A stretch of DNA of 64,000 nt from Nautiliaceae bacterium. Lineage in GTDB: Bacteria; Campylobacterota; Campylobacteria; Campylobacterales; Nautiliaceae. The notes below the pieces were generated by a model that was given only the letters and a program-made list of their open reading frames with translations, was not told the DNA's origin and searched no databases. Positions 20,309 through 31,886 of the stretch are shown here, one piece after another. The number at the start of each line of letters is the position of its first letter. Position 1 is the stretch's first letter. Location: NCBI GenBank assembly GCA_027062285.1, contig JAMOTL010000107.1, forward strand, positions 1-64,000, read 5' to 3'. The translations under genes were made by a program, and so were the position numbers.

Positions 20309-20330
20309 TTATTTTTTATACTTTTTGGAT

Positions 20331-20336
20331 ATAATT
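20331..20336 (+). promoter_or_regulatory. Approximate -10 box (TATAAT) upstream of typA
   Basis: GGATATAATTTC lying about 25 nt upstream of the typA ATG (20360). Confidence 0.5.
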
Positions 20337-20359
20337 TCAAAAATTTTTAAAGGCAATTT

Positions 20360-22171
20360 ATGAAAAATATTAGAAACATAGCGGTTATCGCTCACGTTGA
20401 CCACGGTAAAACTACCTTAGTTGACGAACTTCTAAAACAATCCGGAACTCTTGATGAAAGAAAAGAACTTGGTGAGAGAGTAATGGATTCCAATGATTTA
20501 GAAAAAGAAAGAGGAATTACCATTCTTTCAAAAAATACTGCTATTAAGTGGAATGATTTTAAAATTAATATTATTGATACTCCGGGACACAGCGATTTCG
20601 GTGGAGAAGTTGAGAGGGTTTTAAAAATGGTTGATGGGGTGTTACTTCTTGTAGATGCGCAAGAAGGAGTAATGCCTCAAACCAAATTCGTTGTAAAAAA
20701 AGCTCTGTCTCTTGGACTTAAACCTATTTTAGTCGTAAATAAAATCGATAAACCCGCCGCCGAGCCCGACAGAGTAGTGGATGAGGTTTTTGATTTATTT
20801 GTAAGTATGGGAGCAAATGAAGATCAACTTGATTTTCCTATTATTTATGCGGCGGCTAAAAACGGAATAGCTAAATGGGATCTTGAAGACGATAATGAAG
20901 ATATGACTCCTATATTTGAAGCTATTACGAAATATATTCCGGCTCCGACAGGAGATGAGGAAAAACCTCTTCAAATGCAGGTATTTACTCTTGATTATGA
21001 TAATTTCGTAGGTAGAATAGGAATAGCCAGAATATTTAACGGAAAAGTGAAAAAAGGTGAAAATGTTACTCTTGTAAAAGCCGACGGAGAAAAAATTAAC
21101 GGAAGAATTACTAAATTAATGGGATTTTTAGGTCTTGACAGAATTGAAATTGAAGAGGCTAAAGCTGGAGATATTGTAGCGATAGCCGGGTTTGAAGCAC
21201 TTGATGTAGGTGATACTATAGCCGATAAAGATAATCCTGTAGGGCTTGATCCTTTACACATTGAAGAGCCTACAATCAGCGTAATTATGAGTGTAAACGA
21301 TTCTCCTCTTGCCGGTACTGAAGGCAAAAATGTAACGGCTCCGAAACTTAGAGATAGACTCTTTAAAGAGATGGAAACGAATATAGCTATGAAAATAGAA
21401 GAGCTTGGTGAAGGTAAATTTAAGGTATCAGGAAGAGGAGAACTTCAAATAGCTATTTTGGCTGAGAATTTAAGAAGAGAAGATTTTGAATTCAGTCTCT
21501 CACGTCCGGAAGTAATTATTAAAGAAGAAAACGGTGTTAAATTAGAACCATATGAATACGTAGTGGTTGACGTTCCTGATGAATACAGCGGTGCCGTAAT
21601 TGAAAAACTGGGAACTAGAGGTGCGATTATGAAAAATATGATGCCGCTTTCCGACGGTACAACCAGAATAGAATTTGAAATGCCGGCTCGCGGGCTTATC
21701 GGATATAGAGGTGAATTTATGACCGATACTAAGGGTGAGGGAGTTTTAAACAGTTCGTTTTTAGATTTCAGACCAGCTACTACTAAGCCTTATACTAGAA
21801 AAAACGGAGCTCTTATTTCTATGGAAAACGGTACCGCTACAGGATATGCGATATTTAACCTTCAGGAAAGAGGTAGAATGTTTATAAAACCGGGGGATAA
21901 AGTATATAACGGAATGATAGTCGGAGAACATAGCAGAAGCAACGACCTTGAAGTGAATCCGATCAGAGGTAAGAACTTAACAAACGTAAGAGCCAGCGGA
22001 AGTGACGAAGCTATCAAACTCGTACCTCCTGTTGAAATGACGCTTGAGAAGGCTCTTGAGTGGATAGAAGACGATGAGCTTGTAGAGGTTACTCCGAAAT
22101 CTATACGCGTAAGAAAAAAATATCTTGATCCTACTGAGAGAAAAAGAATGAGCAGGCACAAAAATAAATAA
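20360..22171 (+). CDS. typA: Ribosome-associated GTPase TypA/BipA
   Basis: [60 protein letters not shown]. Confidence 0.97.
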   Translation: MKNIRNIAVIAHVDHGKTTLVDELLKQSGTLDERKELGERVMDSNDLEKERGITILSKNTAIKWNDFKINIIDTPGHSDFGGEVERVLKMVDGVLLLVDAQEGVMPQTKFVVKKALSLGLKPILVVNKIDKPAAEPDRVVDEVFDLFVSMGANEDQLDFPIIYAAAKNGIAKWDLEDDNEDMTPIFEAITKYIPAPTGDEEKPLQMQVFTLDYDNFVGRIGIARIFNGKVKKGENVTLVKADGEKINGRITKLMGFLGLDRIEIEEAKAGDIVAIAGFEALDVGDTIADKDNPVGLDPLHIEEPTISVIMSVNDSPLAGTEGKNVTAPKLRDRLFKEMETNIAMKIEELGEGKFKVSGRGELQIAILAENLRREDFEFSLSRPEVIIKEENGVKLEPYEYVVVDVPDEYSGAVIEKLGTRGAIMKNMMPLSDGTTRIEFEMPARGLIGYRGEFMTDTKGEGVLNSSFLDFRPATTKPYTRKNGALISMENGTATGYAIFNLQERGRMFIKPGDKVYNGMIVGEHSRSNDLEVNPIRGKNLTNVRASGSDEAIKLVPPVEMTLEKALEWIEDDELVEVTPKSIRVRKKYLDPTERKRMSRHKNK

Positions 22172-22264
22172 AAGACTGTTTCTCTCCTTTTTTCTATAAC
22201 TTTTTCTTATATCACACTTATAATAATGACTTATTTGTTAAAATTCTCTCAAAAAAGGAGCGGT

Positions 22265-23659
22265 ATGAAAAAATTTTTTATAATTTCAGCCGCTTTGTCG
22301 AGTCTGCTTTTTGCAAAGAGCGTGGATTTTAACACGGCATTGAAAGAAGCTTTAAAAAGTAATTTTGAACTTAAGGCAAAAAAATTAAATATCGACAAAG
22401 CAAAAGCTATGCTACAAGAAGCTAAGGGGTATGACTGGGGAAAGCTGATATTTTCAGAAGAGATAAGCAGAACCAATAATGCGATGTATGTTTTCGGTAT
22501 GAAACTTGAAAGCCGTGAGGCTACTTTTAGAGATTTCGGATTTGCTGACTTTTTAGCGAATATGCCGGGACTTATGGCTGGAACCACCTCCGGAGATAAA
22601 GTATTATCCATTCAGCCGAAAGATTTGGATCATCCGGGAAGTAGAAGTAATTTTAAAACTAAATTTGTATATGAGGTACCTATTTTTACGGGATTTAAAC
22701 TTAAATATGCAAAAGAAATGGCAAAACTTCAGGTATTGGCTAACAAATTCAAATATTCCGAGGATAAAAACAAACTCGGAATAGAAGTATTAAAAGCTTA
22801 TAACGGCGCGGTAGCAGCTAAATATTTTATCGATGCTTTGAAAAAGGCAAAAGAAACCACCGAAGCTTTTGTAAAAACCGTTAAAGCGTTTTATAAAAAC
22901 GGAATGGCTACGGATATCGATCTGCTTGAAGTTAAAAAAAGAGACCAAGAAGTTAATGCTATGCTTATTGAAGCGGAGAATAAATATCAATTAGCTCTTA
23001 GTTATTTAAGATTTTTAACGGATGATAATGAAATAACGGATGTAAAAGATTTTAAAACGCTTATCCCTCAAAACGCATCTCTTGATATGCTTAAAAAAGT
23101 CGCTCTTGAAAACAGAGGCGATTTAAAATGGATGCAAAAAAACGTAGAAACAATGAAAACTAAAGTAAAATTTGAAAAATCTGCCAAATACCCGATGGTA
23201 GGGGCTCACTTGGAGTACGGCTGGAATGACAACGGTTTAAATAACATCTCTTCGGATAAAGATTATTATCTGATAGCTGCGGGACTTAAATGGAATATTT
23301 TTGATAAAAGTGTTAATGCAAAAGTTCAAAAAAGCAAAATAGAAGCTATGCAAACGGGTTATTATTATAAATATATGCAAAAAGGTATTGCTTTAGAAGT
23401 AGAACAGAAATATTTGGATTATAAAACTAAAAAAGCGATAGTAAAAGAAAAACTTACGAATAAAGAACTTGCCGAACAAATTCTGAAAAAATATACATAT
23501 ATGTATAAACAGGGAATGATTTCAATGCCTATTTTACTTATGAAAGAAGCGGAAGCAAGAAAAGCCAGAGCGGAACTTATCAAAGCGAAATTTGACGAAG
23601 CTATAGCGGCGGCGGAGCTTAAAAAAGCACTTGGAGATTTAGTAAAGGAGAGTAAATGA
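22265..23659 (+). CDS. TolC-family outer membrane protein
   Basis: Signal peptide MKKFFIISAALSSLLFAKS, TolC-type repeats; start revised from 22226 to ATG 22265 after AAAGGAG. Confidence 0.88.
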   Translation: MKKFFIISAALSSLLFAKSVDFNTALKEALKSNFELKAKKLNIDKAKAMLQEAKGYDWGKLIFSEEISRTNNAMYVFGMKLESREATFRDFGFADFLANMPGLMAGTTSGDKVLSIQPKDLDHPGSRSNFKTKFVYEVPIFTGFKLKYAKEMAKLQVLANKFKYSEDKNKLGIEVLKAYNGAVAAKYFIDALKKAKETTEAFVKTVKAFYKNGMATDIDLLEVKKRDQEVNAMLIEAENKYQLALSYLRFLTDDNEITDVKDFKTLIPQNASLDMLKKVALENRGDLKWMQKNVETMKTKVKFEKSAKYPMVGAHLEYGWNDNGLNNISSDKDYYLIAAGLKWNIFDKSVNAKVQKSKIEAMQTGYYYKYMQKGIALEVEQKYLDYKTKKAIVKEKLTNKELAEQILKKYTYMYKQGMISMPILLMKEAEARKARAELIKAKFDEAIAAAELKKALGDLVKESK

Positions 23660-24699
23660 AAAAAATATTAGCATTAGGGCTTAGTATCGCCTCACTTTTT
23701 GCGTTTGAATACGCTACTGCCAAAAAAGAGGTTATCGACATTAAAAAATCATATGTAGCGGATATATATTCACCAAAACAAGTTATGGTGGCAACAAGAC
23801 TTATGGGATATGTTAAAACCATTCCGGTGGAAGAAGGTGATGTGGTAAAAAAAGGAGACTTGCTTTTTGAAGTTGACCCGGCGGATATTTATTCTATGCT
23901 TAATCAGGCAAGAGGAGCCGTTCTTCAAGCAAAGAGCGGGGTATTGATGGCTGAACTTGCTTATGCCGATGCGAAGAAAGATTATTTAAGATTTAAAAAT
24001 CTTTATGCTCAAGGAGCTGTTAGCAAAAGAGATTTTGAAAAAATGAAATTAATGATGGATATTAGAAAAAAACAGGTCGATATGGCAAAAGGTATGCTAA
24101 AACAAGCCGAGGCCGGACTTGCCAGAGCTAGAGCTCAGCTAAAATACGCAAAAGTTAAATCACCGATTGACGGTGTGGTTACTATGAAAATGAAAAAAGT
24201 GGCTGAAATGGCTCTTCCCGGATATCCGGTGGTGGTATTAAGCGATATTAATACTATTAAAGCGAAAAGTATGGTAAAAGAGAGTGACATAGAGAAATTT
24301 AAGCTCGGTATGCCTGTTAGTATTTACGTACCTTCGTTAAAAAAAGAATACAGTGCAAAAGTATCGACTATAATTCCTGCCGGAGACAATTTTACGCATT
24401 CGTTCGTAGTTAAATATACTTTTGACAATCACAAAGGGTTATTGCCGGGAATGTACGCAAAAGCGGTTGTTACGATTGGAAAAACCGAAGCGGTTTTAGT
24501 ACCTTTTGGAGCTTTAACAACAAGATCGGGAATTGTAGGGGTGTTTGTAATTGATGATAGCGGCGTGGCTCATTTCGTTCCGGTAAAACAGGTAGCTCAG
24601 TTAAATGACAATATTGCCGTAAAAGGTCTAAAAGGCGGTGAAAAAGTAATTATTTATCCTCCTGCGAATTTGGCTGACGGACAAAAAATAGAGGAGTAG
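23656..24699 (+). CDS. RND efflux periplasmic adaptor (HlyD/MFP family)
   Basis: VEEGDVVKKGDLLFEVDPADIYSMLNQA, KVKSPIDGVVTMKMK, VLVPFGALTTRSG. Confidence 0.92.
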   Translation: MKKILALGLSIASLFAFEYATAKKEVIDIKKSYVADIYSPKQVMVATRLMGYVKTIPVEEGDVVKKGDLLFEVDPADIYSMLNQARGAVLQAKSGVLMAELAYADAKKDYLRFKNLYAQGAVSKRDFEKMKLMMDIRKKQVDMAKGMLKQAEAGLARARAQLKYAKVKSPIDGVVTMKMKKVAEMALPGYPVVVLSDINTIKAKSMVKESDIEKFKLGMPVSIYVPSLKKEYSAKVSTIIPAGDNFTHSFVVKYTFDNHKGLLPGMYAKAVVTIGKTEAVLVPFGALTTRSGIVGVFVIDDSGVAHFVPVKQVAQLNDNIAVKGLKGGEKVIIYPPANLADGQKIEE

Positions 24700-24702
24700 T
24701 GA

Positions 24703-27700
24703 ATGGAAAGACTTGAAAAATTAAAAAAGCTGTTAGCTGCTAAAAAAGAGGAGCTGGAGACTAAAAAAACTTCCGGTTCTTGTGATTTGAATGAGCTTAA
24801 AAAACTTGAAGAGGAAATTATACAAATTGAAAAAGAGTTGGAAGCTCTTGAAAAAGAAATTTCTCAAAAAGAAAAAGAGCTTAAAGCGGTAGAAGAAGAA
24901 TTAGAACTCAATATAGCAGGAAAACTTGCAAGAACTTTTTTAAAAAATCCTCTAACTCCGGTTTTGGCTATTATATTTTTGCTTATGGGGATTGTTGCGG
25001 TATTATTTACTCCGCGTGAAGAAAACCCTCAAATAGACGTTCCTGCTGCTAATGTTATAGTAGTTTATCCAGGTGCTTCGAGTAAAGAAGTTCAAAATGT
25101 AATAGTAGATCCGCTTGAAAGAATTCTAAAAGCTATGACCGGTGTAAAACATGTATACGGTATGTCTATGAATAGTGTAGGTATAGTGACAGTCAGATTT
25201 AAAATCGGTCAGGATAAAGTCAGAAGTATTTCAAAACTTTATGACAGAGTTATGCAAAATTTAGATAAGCTGCCTAAAGGCGTAATGATGCCTTTAGTCA
25301 AACCTATCGATATTGATGAAGTTCCGATAGTGACTCTTGCCGTTTCAAGTAAAAAATATGACGACGCACAGCTTTACAGAATAGCCCAAAGACTTTTATC
25401 TCCTTTGGCAGCGGTGAAAAATGTAAGTATCGTAGGAATAAAAGGGGGGCATAAAAGACAGTTTAATATTATTATAAATCCTCAAAAACTTGCCGCTTAT
25501 CATTTATCGCTCGGACAAATTGCCATGGCGCTAAAAGGCGCAAATGTCGATTATCCTCTTGGCGGGACCGAAAACAAAAAATATTCTATTCCTGTAGAGT
25601 TTGACGGTTTTATAGATTCCGTTAAGGATGTGGAAAATTTAGTGGTGGCTAATTATATGGGAAGGCCTATTTATATCAAAGATATTGCCAAAGTGGAAGA
25701 CGGGGTTGATTTTCAAAATAAACATAAAACATATTTTGAAGGCGGAAAAGCTTTTTATACGGATCCTTTAATCGAAGAAAAAGAGGTTAAGAAATTCCCT
25801 GTAGGAGAAAAATTAAATCAAGTTACTATATTTATAGGTAAAAAAAGAGGAACGAACGCTGTTTTCGTTGCTAATGACGTATTGAAAAAAGCGGAAGAAC
25901 TAAAAAAATATCTTCCGAAAGACGTTCATCTTTATGTAACGAGAAACGACGGTCAAAAAGCGAATCATGCGGTAAATGAGCTTATTGAGCACTTATTTAT
26001 TTCTCTTGGTATTATTGTGATCTTGCTTATTGTAATGCTTGGATGGAGAGAAGCGCTTATCGTTGCGTTTACGGTGCCTTTGATTCTTTCAATCACTCTG
26101 TTTATAGGAATGCTTGCCGGACAGACTATTAACAGAATTACTCTTTTTGCCCTAATCTTATCCTTGGGATTACTGGTTGATAGTGCGATTATCGTTATTG
26201 AAAATATCCACAGACATTTTGAAATCGGGGATAAGCCAAGAGAATATGCCGCTGTTTACGCTACAAACGAAATAGGTAACCCTACAAACATTGCGACATT
26301 TGCTATTATTTTAGCGTTTATTCCGATGTTTTTCGTAACGGGTATGATGGGTCCTTATATGAGACCTATTCCTTTTAATGTGCCTGTGGCAATGATTGCT
26401 TCACTTTTTATTGCTTATATTTTTACGCCTTGGGCGGCAGTTAAATTTTTGCCTGAACATAAAAAAGAACATAAAGAGCCTTTTGATATCAGAAAAACGA
26501 AAACATATAGAGTGTTTCATAAAATACTTGATCCTTTATTGAATTCAACATTCAAAAGAGCAGTATTTTTTACGGTGCTTATTTTAGCTTTATTAGGTTC
26601 AATGGCACTGCCTGTATTTAAAATCGTTTTATTTAAAATGCTTCCGAGTGCTAATAAAAATACATTTAATATCACTATCGACCTTCCAAAAGGAAGCAGT
26701 ATAGACGCTACTACTGAAGTTAGCAACTGTGTGGCTAAAATTTTAAGTAAAGAGCCTGAAATTCATGATTTCGAACAGTTTATAGGTATCAGCGGAGTAG
26801 TGGATTTTAACGGACTTCTTAGAGGTTCGTCTATGAAACAGGGTGAAAATTACGGAGAAATCAGGGTGAATCTTTTCCCTAAAGAAGAGGGAAGAAAAGA
26901 AAGTTCAATAGATATGGTTAGTCGCTTAAGACCTATAATTCAAGGTCAATGTAGCATGCATAATGCGAATATCAAACTTGTAGAAGACCCTCCAGGACCT
27001 CCTGTAATCGCTACACTGCTTATGCAGGTATTCGGAGGAGATGAAGAGGGAAGATTGAAATTGGCAAATCATATCGAAGAAATTTATAAAAAGACTCCTA
27101 AAGTAGTTGATATTGATATTATGAGAGATAGACAGATAATTAAATACAAAATTATCCCTGATAAAGAAAAAGCGGCACTCCTTGGAATAAGCGTGGATCA
27201 AATAGCTAAAATCTTAGGAATGGGAATAAGAGGAGCTGTAGTAAGCGTAGCTCATATTCCTAATGAAAAAGAACAGGTCGGAATATTTGTCAGATTTGAG
27301 AAAAAGGCAAGAGATTCGATTGATGCTTTGGATAAAATCAAAATTATGTCACCTGTAACAGGAAAACTGGTAGCTCTTAAAGAAGTGGTGAAAGTGGTTC
27401 CAGCTCCTTTTGACGGTATGATAACAAGCAAAGATTTAAGACCTATGGTAATGGTTACGGGAGAAATGGATAAAAGAGGTAGTTTATATGCTCTTCTTGA
27501 TATATTCAGCTATTTAAAAGATAAAGGTATTCCTGGTTATAAAATTACATATGACGGCAATCCGAGACTTAATTTAAAAGCTGTCGATGAAAAAACAGGT
27601 AAAGAATATGATTTGATCTGGGGAGGAGAATGGGAATTAACATTTGACGTATTCCGTGATTTGGGAAGTGCTTTTGTGATTGCTATCATTTTAATTTATC

Positions 27701-28200
27701 TGTTAATGGTAGCTTATTATAAAAATTTCCGTGTTCCAAGAATTGTTTTGGCGGCAGTACCGCTTACATTCATAGGAGTGCTTCCTGGGCATGCTTTAAT
27801 GAACTGGATAACATTAACGTTTTTCGATTCAAAAACATATTTTACTTCAACAAGTATGATCGGATTTATTGCGCTTGCGGGAATTGTTGTTAGAAACTCA
27901 CTATTGTTAATAGATTTTACAAATGACCTGTTAAAACACGGTAGAAGTATAAATGATGCCGTAATCGAGGCGGCTGCTACGAGATTCAGACCGATTATTT
28001 TAACTGCTCTTGCCATTATTTTAGCTTCTCTTGTAATCGTACTTGATCCGGTATGGCAAGGGTTGGCAGTAGCATTAATTTTCGGAGTTTTAGCTTCAAC
28101 ACTTTTGTCTGTCATAGTTGTGCCGATATTATATTGGAGATATTTAATCTCTAAACATAAAAAAGAAAAACATATCAAATATGGATTAGAGGAAATTTAA
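24703..28200 (+). CDS. RND transporter permease (AcrB/CusA-like superfamily) with N-terminal coiled coil
   Basis: NPLTPVLAIIFLLMG, DVPAANVIVVYPGASSKEVQNVIVDPLE, LSLGLLVDSAIIVIENIHRH, TALAIILASLVIVLDPVWQGLAVALIFG. Confidence 0.93.
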   Translation: MERLEKLKKLLAAKKEELETKKTSGSCDLNELKKLEEEIIQIEKELEALEKEISQKEKELKAVEEELELNIAGKLARTFLKNPLTPVLAIIFLLMGIVAVLFTPREENPQIDVPAANVIVVYPGASSKEVQNVIVDPLERILKAMTGVKHVYGMSMNSVGIVTVRFKIGQDKVRSISKLYDRVMQNLDKLPKGVMMPLVKPIDIDEVPIVTLAVSSKKYDDAQLYRIAQRLLSPLAAVKNVSIVGIKGGHKRQFNIIINPQKLAAYHLSLGQIAMALKGANVDYPLGGTENKKYSIPVEFDGFIDSVKDVENLVVANYMGRPIYIKDIAKVEDGVDFQNKHKTYFEGGKAFYTDPLIEEKEVKKFPVGEKLNQVTIFIGKKRGTNAVFVANDVLKKAEELKKYLPKDVHLYVTRNDGQKANHAVNELIEHLFISLGIIVILLIVMLGWREALIVAFTVPLILSITLFIGMLAGQTINRITLFALILSLGLLVDSAIIVIENIHRHFEIGDKPREYAAVYATNEIGNPTNIATFAIILAFIPMFFVTGMMGPYMRPIPFNVPVAMIASLFIAYIFTPWAAVKFLPEHKKEHKEPFDIRKTKTYRVFHKILDPLLNSTFKRAVFFTVLILALLGSMALPVFKIVLFKMLPSANKNTFNITIDLPKGSSIDATTEVSNCVAKILSKEPEIHDFEQFIGISGVVDFNGLLRGSSMKQGENYGEIRVNLFPKEEGRKESSIDMVSRLRPIIQGQCSMHNANIKLVEDPPGPPVIATLLMQVFGGDEEGRLKLANHIEEIYKKTPKVVDIDIMRDRQIIKYKIIPDKEKAALLGISVDQIAKILGMGIRGAVVSVAHIPNEKEQVGIFVRFEKKARDSIDALDKIKIMSPVTGKLVALKEVVKVVPAPFDGMITSKDLRPMVMVTGEMDKRGSLYALLDIFSYLKDKGIPGYKITYDGNPRLNLKAVDEKTGKEYDLIWGGEWELTFDVFRDLGSAFVIAIILIYLLMVAYYKNFRVPRIVLAAVPLTFIGVLPGHALMNWITLTFFDSKTYFTSTSMIGFIALAGIVVRNSLLLIDFTNDLLKHGRSINDAVIEAAATRFRPIILTALAIILASLVIVLDPVWQGLAVALIFGVLASTLLSVIVVPILYWRYLISKHKKEKHIKYGLEEI

Positions 28201-28250
28201 GACCTCTGATCTTTTATTTGTCTTTAAATATTTTTAAAAAGGCACAATTT

Positions 28251-30326
28251 TTGAGAAGTTTAAAAAAAGAATTTTTCATTAGTATAGTTTTGGGATTTTT
28301 AGGATTTTTTTTAGTTATATGGGTTTTATATTCATTTATAAGCAATGTGATAATTAATCAAGCTCTTAGTAAAGCCAGACTCGAAAGCAAGACGATTTAT
28401 CATTTTAGAAATTATTTGGCGCAGGTTTCTCCTCATATTCAAAGAAAAGACTTAAATGTTTCATATTTCGCATGTACTCCAGCATATACTGTAAATCAGG
28501 TAGCAAAACTTTTAAGAGATAAAGAGCATTTATATATAAGACAAGTATCCGATAAATGGAGAAATCCAAATGATAAACCTAATAAATATGAACTAAAGGC
28601 AATTAAATTTTTTAAAACTCATAAAAATGCTTATGAATTTTGGGAAATTCACGATTTTTCTGATACAAGCTCGGATTCTAAGGCAAAACATATTTTTTAC
28701 GCCTATCCTTTAAAAGTAAAAAAATCCTGTCTCGTATGTCATGGCGATCCTAAAAAGGATGTACCAAAAGATATATACGAACATATTGTAAAAACATACG
28801 GAGTTAGTGCTTTTAACTATAAAGTCGGAGATGTTAGAGGAATTATTTCTATTAAAATACCTTATAATGAGATAAATGAGAAAATAGATTTTATTTTTCT
28901 TGTAGTATCGGTACTCATCGGGATTATATTTATAAGCGGATTTTTTATATTTTATAATATTAATAAAAATATCACTGAGGATATTGATAGATTATTAAAT
29001 TATTTTAGCAGTTTAATTTCAAAAGGCAAATACAAGACCTTAAAAGAAAAAATGAATTTTAAAGAATTTGAAACTTTAAAAAATCAGATTAATTCTACAG
29101 TAAATTTGATTAAAAAATATCAAAAAGAACTGTTTAAAAAACTTTATTTTAATTTCCTTACTAATTTACACAACAGAGCAAAATTTATGGAATATTTATC
29201 TAAAAGCAAAAATAGAACCATTATTCTTTTAAACATAGATAAATTCAGAGAAGTCAACAGCTTTTTCGGGGTGGAAGTAGGAGATAAATTAATAAAAGAA
29301 ATTTCAAAAAGACTGAAAGAACTTAAAAAAGAGTTTGGATTTTTACTTTATCATTTGGATATAGACGAATTTGCTATAATCCCTTCTAAAAATTTAACGG
29401 ATAAACAGTTAGAAGAGTATATAAAAAAAATTTTGATGTTGTTAGAGGCCCCTTATAAAATTGATAATAATGAAATAGTCATAAGATTCAGGGTGGGAGT
29501 TAGCAAGAAAGATTATCTTGATGCAGAAGTCGCTTTGGCGTTGGCTAAAGAAATAAAAAAAGATATAGTGTTTGAAGAAAAAATACAAAACATAAAAAAA
29601 GATTACGGAAACAATATAAAATGGTTAAAACAGATAAAAAGCGCTATAGAAAATCTCAGAATCGTACCTTTTTATCAGCCTATAGTAGATAAAAATGGTC
29701 ATGTGGTTAAATATGAAGCCTTAGTAAGAATGTATGACGGGGAAGGTAATATCGTTCCACCGAATAAATTTTTGGAAGTTGCTAAAAAATCCAGACTTTA
29801 TAATGAAATTACTAAAATTATCATTGATAAAGTTATAAAAAAAATCAGAGAAAAAGATATAAAAGTTTCCGTTAATATTTCATTGGAGGATATTGAAGAT
29901 GAAAATATGAGAGAATATATTATCAACAGAGTGAAAAATTTTGAAAAAAGGGAAAATTTAACATTTGAAATAGTTGAAAACGAAGATGTCAGAGAATCTG
30001 AAATTTTAAAAGAATTTTTACATACTTTACAGGAAATGGGAGTGGAGATTTATATCGATGATTTTGGAAGCGGATATGCTAATTTTGATTATTTGCTAAA
30101 GCTTAATCCTAACGGTGTAAAAATTGACGGAAGTTTGATTAAAGACATCTTACATAATAAAAATAATGAAATTATTGTAAAAACAATTATCAATTTTGCT
30201 AAAGAAACAGGTATTAAAACTGTGGCGGAATTTGTAGAAAGCAAAGAGATTTTTGATAAACTTAAACAAATGGGAGTTGATTATTTCCAAGGATATTATT
30301 TTTCACCACCCAAAAAAGAGATATAA
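28251..30326 (+). CDS. DUF3365 (Tll0287-like, c-type heme) - degenerate GGDEF - EAL membrane protein
   Basis: TM helix, heme motif CLVCH at 28728-28742, GGDEF site degenerate (DIDEF), EAL motifs [39 protein letters not shown]; track start 28218, TTG at 28251 better placed after AAAAAGG. Confidence 0.85.
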   Translation: MRSLKKEFFISIVLGFLGFFLVIWVLYSFISNVIINQALSKARLESKTIYHFRNYLAQVSPHIQRKDLNVSYFACTPAYTVNQVAKLLRDKEHLYIRQVSDKWRNPNDKPNKYELKAIKFFKTHKNAYEFWEIHDFSDTSSDSKAKHIFYAYPLKVKKSCLVCHGDPKKDVPKDIYEHIVKTYGVSAFNYKVGDVRGIISIKIPYNEINEKIDFIFLVVSVLIGIIFISGFFIFYNINKNITEDIDRLLNYFSSLISKGKYKTLKEKMNFKEFETLKNQINSTVNLIKKYQKELFKKLYFNFLTNLHNRAKFMEYLSKSKNRTIILLNIDKFREVNSFFGVEVGDKLIKEISKRLKELKKEFGFLLYHLDIDEFAIIPSKNLTDKQLEEYIKKILMLLEAPYKIDNNEIVIRFRVGVSKKDYLDAEVALALAKEIKKDIVFEEKIQNIKKDYGNNIKWLKQIKSAIENLRIVPFYQPIVDKNGHVVKYEALVRMYDGEGNIVPPNKFLEVAKKSRLYNEITKIIIDKVIKKIREKDIKVSVNISLEDIEDENMREYIINRVKNFEKRENLTFEIVENEDVRESEILKEFLHTLQEMGVEIYIDDFGSGYANFDYLLKLNPNGVKIDGSLIKDILHNKNNEIIVKTIINFAKETGIKTVAEFVESKEIFDKLKQMGVDYFQGYYFSPPKKEI

Positions 30327-30334
30327 GGAGTAAA

Positions 30335-30919
30335 ATGAAAAGAATCGTAATAGCAAGCGGAAATAAGGGAAAAATCAAAGAAATAAAAGAATTATTAAAA
30401 GATTTTGAAATTGTACCGTATACGGAATTAATAAAACCTGTTGAAATAGAAGAAACCGGAAAAACTTTTAAGGAAAATGCGGTAATTAAGGCTGAAAGTA
30501 TTCGAAAATATCTTCCTGATGAAATAATTTTAGCGGATGACAGCGGAATAAGTGTTCCGATTTTGGGAGGGATTCCCGGGATATATTCAGCCAGGTTTGC
30601 CGGAGAAGAAGCGAGTGATAAAGATAATTTATATAAATTAATTAACGAATTAAAAGCAAATAATATTAATAAAACACCTGCTTACTATACTGCTGCTATT
30701 GCTTTGGCAACTCCTTATGGAGTATTTACCACTCATGGATTCATGAGAGGATATGTAATAGATGAAGCAAGAGGAGATAAGGGTTTTGGTTATGATCCTA
30801 TGTTTATCCCAAAAGGTTTTAATAAAACTTTAGGCGAACTTGATGAAAATATAAAAAAAGAGATTTCCCACAGAAGTAAAGCTCTAAATCTTGCTAAAAT
30901 TATTTTAAAAACTATTTAA
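30335..30919 (+). CDS. rdgB: XTP/dITP diphosphatase (RdgB/HAM1)
   Basis: [62 protein letters not shown]. Confidence 0.95.
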   Translation: MKRIVIASGNKGKIKEIKELLKDFEIVPYTELIKPVEIEETGKTFKENAVIKAESIRKYLPDEIILADDSGISVPILGGIPGIYSARFAGEEASDKDNLYKLINELKANNINKTPAYYTAAIALATPYGVFTTHGFMRGYVIDEARGDKGFGYDPMFIPKGFNKTLGELDENIKKEISHRSKALNLAKIILKTI

Positions 30920-31886
30920 GTTTTTTAAATTCTTCAAATGAAGGTTTTTTTTCTCCGCTTTTTCTTTTGATGCCGAAATACTTTTCAGCTTCGTTAAAAT
31001 ATCCTACGTGATTTGGTACGTCAATATAATGAAATAAATTTATTCCTAAAAGATCGGCGGAATTTTTAAAAAGCGGAAGAAGTTTTACGAAATCTTTTAT
31101 AACTTCTTTTTGTAATTCTTCATTTTTGTAGCTGGATATAGCAAGATAAGCTAAAAAAGTCGGTTTTTTGAATTTTTTATGAAGATAAGTGGCAAAAGCT
31201 AAAGCTCTTAGAGGAGTGTTTAAAATTTGTTCTTTTGTGTTTCTGGTAAGTGCTCTCATTTCTTGAAAAGCAATAAAATCAGATAGTTTTGCACTATAAT
31301 TAAGAGAAGGTAAATTCAAATCCCAGTTTAAAGTATCCCATATAAGATTATAATCTCCGAAATCGCCCAGACATATTCCTATTTTTGCTTTCGGATTTTT
31401 TTCTTTTATTATTAAAATCGAATGCGCTTGTAATATATCAAAAAGTCTGGAAGCATTCATCTTGTTTTCATTGTATTCCGGATTTAGGATAACAATTTTC
31501 GGTCCTTTTATCTTTGTGAGAAAATCCGAAAATCTTTTAAGATCTTTTAGATATTCTTTTTTGTGTTTTTTTACATATTTCGGTGAAATATCATCTCCGA
31601 ACCAATAAAAAATAAAAATCGGTATGTATCCTCTTTGTATCGCTTTATTTATTGTTATAGCGGGATACCAATCTTGTTTCCAGCCTTTAGTTATCCACAT
31701 AGAAACCGCATTTACATTAGGAACCTCGCGTTTAAGAAATTGAAATATGGGTTTTCTTTGTATATAAGGGCAGTTTTTTTCAAAAGAAGCCCCGTATTTT
31801 GAATTACAAGCGCTGAAACCTCCCACTCCGATAATAAACGCAAAACTGTAAGTGGCGGCAATGAGTAATAAACTAATTAATTTCAT
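30912..31886 (-). CDS. Secreted TIM-barrel glycoside-hydrolase-like protein
   Basis: Signal peptide [19 protein letters not shown]-like pattern ([22 protein letters not shown]); last gene of EPS operon, overlapping deacetylase. Confidence 0.5.
   Translation of the reverse strand: MKLISLLLIAATYSFAFIIGVGGFSACNSKYGASFEKNCPYIQRKPIFQFLKREVPNVNAVSMWITKGWKQDWYPAITINKAIQRGYIPIFIFYWFGDDISPKYVKKHKKEYLKDLKRFSDFLTKIKGPKIVILNPEYNENKMNASRLFDILQAHSILIIKEKNPKAKIGICLGDFGDYNLIWDTLNWDLNLPSLNYSAKLSDFIAFQEMRALTRNTKEQILNTPLRALAFATYLHKKFKKPTFLAYLAISSYKNEELQKEVIKDFVKLLPLFKNSADLLGINLFHYIDVPNHVGYFNEAEKYFGIKRKSGEKKPSFEEFKKLK

Noticed and set aside
25444-25449. G6 tract in the RND permease gene as a phase-variable homopolymer
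   Set aside because: Too short compared with the longer G tracts usual in Campylobacter/Helicobacter phase variation, and the frame is intact on both sides.
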